Below, piece after piece: positions 59,532 to 64,000 of a DNA stretch of 64,000 bases. The first letter of the stretch is position 1, and the number at the start of each line of letters is the position of its first letter. The stretch comes from JANQQJ01 sp046290575. Lineage in GTDB: Bacteria; Pseudomonadota; Alphaproteobacteria; SMXS01. The position numbers and the translations under genes were made by a program. The stretch covers positions 248,001-312,000 of the forward strand of contig JBKAGX010000002.1 of assembly GCA_046290575.1 (NCBI GenBank), in the 5' to 3' direction. The notes under the pieces were generated by a model. The model saw only the letters and a list, made by a program, of their open reading frames with translations. It had not been told where the DNA came from and did no database searches.

Positions 59532-61064
59532 GTGTATAGCAGCTTCTACCACCTGTCGGGTGCGCCCTTTCAGCTGACGCCCGATCCCGATTTTTTCTTT
59601 GCCAGTCGAAGCCATGACCGGGCTTTGTCCTACCTTGCCTATGGGCTAAGCCAGGACGAGGGCATTATCGCTCTGACGGGTGAAGAGGGGACGGGGCGCT
59701 CCACCTTGTTGGCCCACTTCCTGGCGTCTCTGGACCAGGAGCGCTACGTGCCGGTGGCGCTGGTCGCCAGTCACCTTAAGGCGGATACAGTCGTTCAGAA
59801 CATCGCGACGCGCTTGGGCTTGGCGGGTGAAGCGTTGCCTCAGCATGACCTGCTGGCCAGGGTTCATGGGGTGCTGGACCGGCTGCATACAGACGGCCAG
59901 CGTGTGTTGGTTATTCTTGATGAAGCGGATGATGCAACCGCGGCGTTTCTGGATGCGGTTCGCTCGGTCACAGACTACTCGGTGGACGGCGCGTCGCCGG
60001 TCCAACTGGTTCTGGTCGGTGGCCCCGAATTGAGGCAGCGCCTTGACGAGGACAGTGCTCTGGAGCCGGTGCGACAACGCATTATCGCCTCGTGCCGTTT
60101 GGCGCCGTTGGCCGACACGGCAGAGACTGGCGCCTATATCAGGCACCGCATGGAGTTGGCCGGCTGGAAGAACGACCCGGTGATCACCGAGGCGGCCGTT
60201 GCCGCCATTCATCGGTTTTGCGGCGGCGTTCCCCGGCGCATTAATCAGCTCTGTTCGAGGCTTCTGCTGCATGGTTATCTGGAATCGCTGCATGAAATCG
60301 ATCAGGGTGCGGTCGAGAAGGTGATTTCCGAGCTTGTGGCTGACGACAAGAACAGTGAAGAGGACGGCGAAACAATGACAAAAAGCAGCAATGGCGCCGC
60401 CTCTGGTAAGGCGTCTGGCAATGGCTGGGCAGAATCCCGGAGCCTCGGGCCTGAAGAAGAGCCTTCACCGGCGCCGGTCGCCTTTGACCGACGGTCTGTT
60501 ATTGAGACCGATGTGACGCCCAACCCGAAAAAAGTAGCTCATGCCGCGGCTACCGTTGAGCCCTTGGTTGAGCCGGCTGCCGACGATGAACCGACGCTCG
60601 AAACCGAACCTGCAGTTCCCGGAACTGCCGTCCATGAGACGCCTGAACCGCAGGTCGCTGTCCCGTCCGATGATCAGCAGCTTGTGGATATTATCGTTTC
60701 GGAACTGGCACGGATCGACCCGGCGATCCCGCGGCTGATCCATGTGCGCCTCTTTGGTGAGGAGGGCGCGCCAGACGGCCCCGATGCGCTTGCCACAACA
60801 GGCGATTCCAGGCGACTGGGCATGGGGCCGATGACGGCCAGCATGCTCTATCGGTCAGCGTTGCGCGAGCTCGCGGGTTTTGACAGGGATCTGCTACGCG
60901 CGTCACTCAGCGGAACCGTGGCAAATGTCGACCTTGAGCATGACGCTTCGCAGGAAGCAGACGATTCGAAGATGCGTGCACGGTTGGAAGCGCTTGAAGA
61001 CCGCATGAAAGCGAATGAGAAGCTGCTGACCAAGGCGGTGAAGGCGCTCAAGCGCCTTAAGTGA
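59532..61064 (+). CDS. Second ExeA-like ATPase paralogue with degenerate Walker A and a long C-terminal extension
   Basis: Residues 1-270 of this 510-residue protein parallel the previous gene (FYHLSGAPFQLTPDPDFFFAS; GGVPRRINQLCSRLLLHGYL). The Walker A reads GEEGTGRST, so Arg56 replaces the essential Lys. Walker B VLVILDEADDAT stays intact. About 240 extra residues follow: a low-complexity acidic/proline part (280-385) and a helical C-terminal end with a coiled coil (LEALEDRMKANEKLLTKAVK). It may be an inactive regulatory subunit of the first ATPase (inference). The GTG at 59532 starts the conserved region. Confidence 0.85.
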   Translation: MYSSFYHLSGAPFQLTPDPDFFFASRSHDRALSYLAYGLSQDEGIIALTGEEGTGRSTLLAHFLASLDQERYVPVALVASHLKADTVVQNIATRLGLAGEALPQHDLLARVHGVLDRLHTDGQRVLVILDEADDATAAFLDAVRSVTDYSVDGASPVQLVLVGGPELRQRLDEDSALEPVRQRIIASCRLAPLADTAETGAYIRHRMELAGWKNDPVITEAAVAAIHRFCGGVPRRINQLCSRLLLHGYLESLHEIDQGAVEKVISELVADDKNSEEDGETMTKSSNGAASGKASGNGWAESRSLGPEEEPSPAPVAFDRRSVIETDVTPNPKKVAHAAATVEPLVEPAADDEPTLETEPAVPGTAVHETPEPQVAVPSDDQQLVDIIVSELARIDPAIPRLIHVRLFGEEGAPDGPDALATTGDSRRLGMGPMTASMLYRSALRELAGFDRDLLRASLSGTVANVDLEHDASQEADDSKMRARLEALEDRMKANEKLLTKAVKALKRLK

Positions 61065-61918
61065 TCGCCGCACCCGGTTCCTCAATCATGCGCAACGCCC
61101 TCACTGTCGATGTCGAGGACTACTTCCAGGTTCAGGCCTTTGCCGGAACCATCAGCGAGGCGGACTGGGCCACCCATGAACCGCGTGTTGAGGCGAATAC
61201 CCATCGGGTGCTTGACCTGTTTGCCGAGTCCAGCGTCCATGCAACGTTCTTTGTTCTCGGCTGGGTCGCCGAGCGCTACCCCGCTCTCATTACCCGCATG
61301 AATGCGGAGGGGCACGAGGTCGCGAGCCACGGCATGCGGCATGTCAGGGTAGGGCACCAAAGTCCCGAGGCGTTCTTTGACGACATCAGCACCACGAAAA
61401 AATTGCTGGAAGATACCGCTGGCGCGCCGGTCATCGGGTATCGGGCAGCCAGCTTTTCCATCGACCGGTCGACGCCCTGGGCCCATGAGCAACTGGCGAA
61501 AGCGGGTTACGTCTACAGCTCCAGCGTTTATCCCGTAAAGCACGACATCTATGGCATGCCCGGCGGGCAGCGTTTCTCCTATGTGCCGGAAGACGCTGGT
61601 TTGACGGAAATTCCGGTCACAACCGTGCGGGCGTTCGGAAAGATACTGCCCTGTGGCGGTGGCGGTTACTTCCGGCTGTTCCCCTATGCCTGGTCGCGCT
61701 GGGCGTGGCGGCAGGTCAATCGGGTCGAGCAGCAGCCAGCGATGTTCTACTTCCACCCCTGGGAAATCGATCCCGGCCAGCCCCGTCAGGCCACCGCACC
61801 CCTGAAATCGAAGCTGCGCCACTATGCGCGGCTTGGGGCGATGGAAGGGAAAATCAAGCGGGCGCTACAGGACTTCCAGTGGGACCGGATGGACCATGTC
61901 TTTCTGGCGGACGCCTAG
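61061..61918 (+). CDS. Polysaccharide deacetylase (NodB, XrtA-associated, DUF3473-type)
   Basis: This 285-residue NodB-domain deacetylase would remove N-acetyl groups from the polymer. LTVDVEDYFQ carries the first acidic metal/base residues; ATFFVLGWVAERYP and VASHGMRHVRVG carry the metal-binding His pair; GYRAASFSI and PCGGGGYFRLFPY follow. HPWEIDPGQPR near the end is the DUF3473 region typical of the TIGR03006 family in PEP-CTERM loci. It has no signal peptide, as usual for this family. The GTG at 61061 overlaps the previous stop by 4 bp (GTGA); ATG 61088 is an alternative start. Confidence 0.9.
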   Translation: MIAAPGSSIMRNALTVDVEDYFQVQAFAGTISEADWATHEPRVEANTHRVLDLFAESSVHATFFVLGWVAERYPALITRMNAEGHEVASHGMRHVRVGHQSPEAFFDDISTTKKLLEDTAGAPVIGYRAASFSIDRSTPWAHEQLAKAGYVYSSSVYPVKHDIYGMPGGQRFSYVPEDAGLTEIPVTTVRAFGKILPCGGGGYFRLFPYAWSRWAWRQVNRVEQQPAMFYFHPWEIDPGQPRQATAPLKSKLRHYARLGAMEGKIKRALQDFQWDRMDHVFLADA

Positions 61919-61924
61919 GTCGCC

Positions 61925-62962
61925 ATGTCCTCGGGCATCGAAATTAAGCGGCTGGACCAAGCCGGCCATGCACGGTGGGATGCTTTTGTCCTCGCCGCGC
62001 CATCTGCGACGTTTTTCCATCTTGCAGGCTGGAAGGTGGCCATTGAGCAGGGCTTTGGTCATCACTGTCCTTACATGATGGCCGTGGAAGAGGGCGAGAT
62101 TGTCGGCATCCTGCCGCTCTGCCGGATAAGGAGCCGTTTGTTCGGGCACCACCTGTTATCGACGGCGTTTGCGGTTTATGGCGGGCCTGTTGCGTCGTCA
62201 AAGGCTGCGGAGGTGGCTTTGGGGGATGCGGCCACCGATATGGCGAAGGCGCTGGGAACGGACTCGCTGGAGTACAGGACCATCGTGCCGGTTCATAAGG
62301 ATTGGCAGACCAGGTCGGACACCCATGCGACGTTTCGAAAGGGCATCTCGGGCGCGCCCGACGATTTGTTGACGGCGATCCCGCGCAAACAGCGCGCCGT
62401 GGTTCGAAAAGCGTTGAAGCGGGACCTTGAAATCGCACTGGACAATGATATCCAGCGATTCTATCCGCTCTATGCGGAAAGCGTGCGCAATCTGGGAACA
62501 CCGGTGTTTCCCAAACGTTGGTTTGCCGCCCTGAAGGCCGTTTTCGGGAATGATTGCGAGATTGCGATTGTTCTTTCCGACGGACAGCCGGTCGCCAGCC
62601 TGATGAGTTTTTATTTCCGTGGAGAGGTCTTGCCCTATTACGCGGGGGGCACGCGGGATGCCCGCCGCCTGGGTGCTCATGACTTCATGTACTACGATCT
62701 GATGTGCCGGGCTGTTGAAAGAGGTTGCGACAGTTTTGACTTCGGTCGCAGCAAAACCGGATCGGGCGCTTATGCCTTTAAAAAGAACTTCGGTTTTGAG
62801 CCAGAGCCGCTGAACTACCAATATTGTCTGCCGGACGGCGGTGATCTGCCCGATATCAGTCCAAACAATCCCAAATATCGTTGGATGACGGCGATCTGGT
62901 CCAAATTGCCATTGCCGGTGGCAAACGCCTTGGGCCCCATGATCTCAAGGAACCTGGGATGA
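61925..62962 (+). CDS. FemAB-family protein (XrtA/PEP-CTERM system-associated)
   Basis: This 345-residue protein belongs to the FemAB/GNAT-like group named for PEP-CTERM systems (TIGR03019-like). Signatures are FFHLAGWKVAIEQGFGHHC, IPRKQRAVVRKALKRDLE, FYPLYAESVRNLGTPVFPKRWF and FDFGRSKTGSGAYAFKKNFGFEPEPL in pieces. FemAB enzymes normally transfer aminoacyl groups, so it may modify polysaccharide or lipid amines exposed by the deacetylase upstream. It follows the deacetylase by 6 bp and its stop overlaps the ATG of the next gene. Confidence 0.87.
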   Translation: MSSGIEIKRLDQAGHARWDAFVLAAPSATFFHLAGWKVAIEQGFGHHCPYMMAVEEGEIVGILPLCRIRSRLFGHHLLSTAFAVYGGPVASSKAAEVALGDAATDMAKALGTDSLEYRTIVPVHKDWQTRSDTHATFRKGISGAPDDLLTAIPRKQRAVVRKALKRDLEIALDNDIQRFYPLYAESVRNLGTPVFPKRWFAALKAVFGNDCEIAIVLSDGQPVASLMSFYFRGEVLPYYAGGTRDARRLGAHDFMYYDLMCRAVERGCDSFDFGRSKTGSGAYAFKKNFGFEPEPLNYQYCLPDGGDLPDISPNNPKYRWMTAIWSKLPLPVANALGPMISRNLG

Positions 62963-64000
62963 TGGACGATCTGATCTTCCTGGCACATCGGATTCCCTAT
63001 CCGCCCAACAAGGGCGACAAGATCCGCTCGTGGCACATGCTGAAATATCTTGCGGCGCGATACCGGGTGCATCTGGGTTGTTTTATCGACGACCCGCAGG
63101 ATCAGCAACACAAGGGGGCGCTTGAGGCGATCTGCGCCAGCACCTGTTTTGTCGATCTGCCGGTCTGGAAGGGGCGTCTGCGCAGCGTGACCGCTTTTGT
63201 TCGTAACGAGCCCCTGTCTGTCGCCCATTACCGTGATGCCGGTCTGACACAATGGGTCGAGCATGTGGCTGCACAACACAACCCAAAGGGCGCTGTGCTC
63301 TACTCGTCCCAAACTGCGCTTTTTCTGCCGCCCCTTGTTCATGCGGGTGCGCGCACGGTGATGGACTTCGTCGACGTTGATTCCGATAAATGGGCGCAAT
63401 ATGCCGCCCGGAAAAGCGGGCCGTTGAAATGGCTTTATGCGCGGGAGGCCAACCGGCTGGCTCACTTTGAAAAGGCCGTGGCGCAGCAGGTGGATGCCTG
63501 TGTGCTGGTCTCCGATCAAGAGGCTGCGTTGTTTCGAACCATTGTCCCGGCGGCAGCAGACAAGATCTTCGGCATGAGTAACGGGGTGGATACCGAAGCG
63601 TTTTCCCCCGATCGCCGTTTTGAAAACCCGTTTTCTTCCGGCGAACAGGCGGTGGTCTTTACCGGCGCTATGGACTACTGGCCCAATGTCGATGCGGTCG
63701 TCTGGTTTGCGGACCATGTATGGCCGAAGGTGATCAAGGCCTGCCCGCAGGCGGTTTTCTATATTGTCGGCTTCAAGCCGGCGGCGGAGGTTCAGGCGTT
63801 GGCCGGGCGGCCGGGCCTCGTTGTTACGGGGGCGGTGTCCGACACCAAGGACTATCTGGCGCATGCGGCATGTGCCGTCGCACCCCTGCGCGTTGCCCGC
63901 GGTATCCAGAACAAGGTGCTTGAAGCGATGGCGATGGCCTTGCCCGTCGTCGCATCACCGCAGGCCGCTGAAGGGCTTGCCCATGTGAAGGAGGCCGAAT
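62959..64000 (+). CDS. Sugar transferase, XrtA/PEP-CTERM-associated (TIGR03087-like), partial at right edge
   Basis: The reading frame starts at ATG 62959, overlapping the FemAB stop (ATGATG), and is still open at 64000, giving 347 residues so far. It is a GT-B glycosyltransferase: FLAHRIPYPPNKGDKIRSWH is the N-terminal signature of the TIGR03087 (stp1) family. VDFVDVDSDKWAQYA-like and MSNGVDTEAFSP follow. VVFTGAMDYWPNVDAVVWF and GIQNKVLEAMAMALPVVASP carry the nucleotide-sugar site. It would add a sugar to the growing unit. About 50 residues of the C-terminus are probably missing. The exosortase and other genes are expected beyond the edge. Confidence 0.9.
   Translation, partial: MMDDLIFLAHRIPYPPNKGDKIRSWHMLKYLAARYRVHLGCFIDDPQDQQHKGALEAICASTCFVDLPVWKGRLRSVTAFVRNEPLSVAHYRDAGLTQWVEHVAAQHNPKGAVLYSSQTALFLPPLVHAGARTVMDFVDVDSDKWAQYAARKSGPLKWLYAREANRLAHFEKAVAQQVDACVLVSDQEAALFRTIVPAAADKIFGMSNGVDTEAFSPDRRFENPFSSGEQAVVFTGAMDYWPNVDAVVWFADHVWPKVIKACPQAVFYIVGFKPAAEVQALAGRPGLVVTGAVSDTKDYLAHAACAVAPLRVARGIQNKVLEAMAMALPVVASPQAAEGLAHVKEAE

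Overview
The window comes from a moderately GC-rich proteobacterium, most probably an alphaproteobacterium. The basis is the gene families, heavy use of ATGA/GTGA start-stop overlaps, the CCCGCC...GGCGGGAATCC dispersed repeat at 3.6 kb, and the style of the exopolysaccharide locus. The genus cannot be told from this sequence. I saw no rRNA, tRNA, CRISPR array, transposase or prophage gene. Fifty-six protein genes and fragments are called; the first and last run off the edges. All functions are family assignments from reading the translations, not database results.

0-12 kb is a mixed metabolic region. It holds a truncated ThDP-dependent E1 alpha subunit, a sulfotransferase, a GFA/CENP-V protein, a DUF1330 protein, an LLM-class flavin oxidoreductase, a cupin, an acyl-CoA synthetase with a DinB-like partner, and a TPR-2OG-Fe(II) oxygenase with a GNAT protein. 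It also holds an acidic exported Ala/Glu/Asp repeat protein, an unknown gene behind a clear Fur-box palindrome, a PPOX-type flavoprotein and a TPR-TonB protein.

12-26 kb is the most unusual metabolic stretch. It has three Rieske-containing genes: a Rieske-ThDP enzyme fusion, a Rieske-glutamate-synthase-like FMN fusion translationally coupled to a Na+/H+ antiporter, and a ring-hydroxylating oxygenase alpha subunit coupled to a CoA-binding protein. A cytochrome c' and a cytochrome b561 follow, then a Sel1-repeat protein and a soxA-soxG-purU operon without soxB and soxD. One reading is oxidative demethylation of methylated or quaternary amines, with one-carbon disposal by PurU. The Rieske fusions have no role that I know of.

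26-35 kb carries a bifunctional FadB-type beta-oxidation protein coupled to an exported unknown, a dihydrolipoamide-dehydrogenase/mercuric-reductase-like flavoprotein with an ArsM-like methyltransferase, and pepN.

34.9-64 kb is an exosortase A (XrtA)/PEP-CTERM-type exopolysaccharide locus. It contains a PEP-CTERM substrate protein, a manC apparently split by a frameshift, a priming sugar transferase, the TPR protein PrsT, glycosyltransferases, an O-antigen-ligase-like protein and two alpha/beta-hydrolase-like proteins without a Ser nucleophile. An ACP, a GNAT/FemAB-like protein, an AMP ligase and a PLP decarboxylase form a probable acyl/amine decoration module. Then follow the Wza-like export lipoprotein, the Wzc-like chain-length protein, a BY-kinase, an outer-membrane protein, two ExeA-like ATPases (the second with a damaged Walker A), a polysaccharide deacetylase, a FemAB protein and a second sugar transferase cut by the right edge. 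The exosortase gene itself is not in the window and would be expected just to the right.
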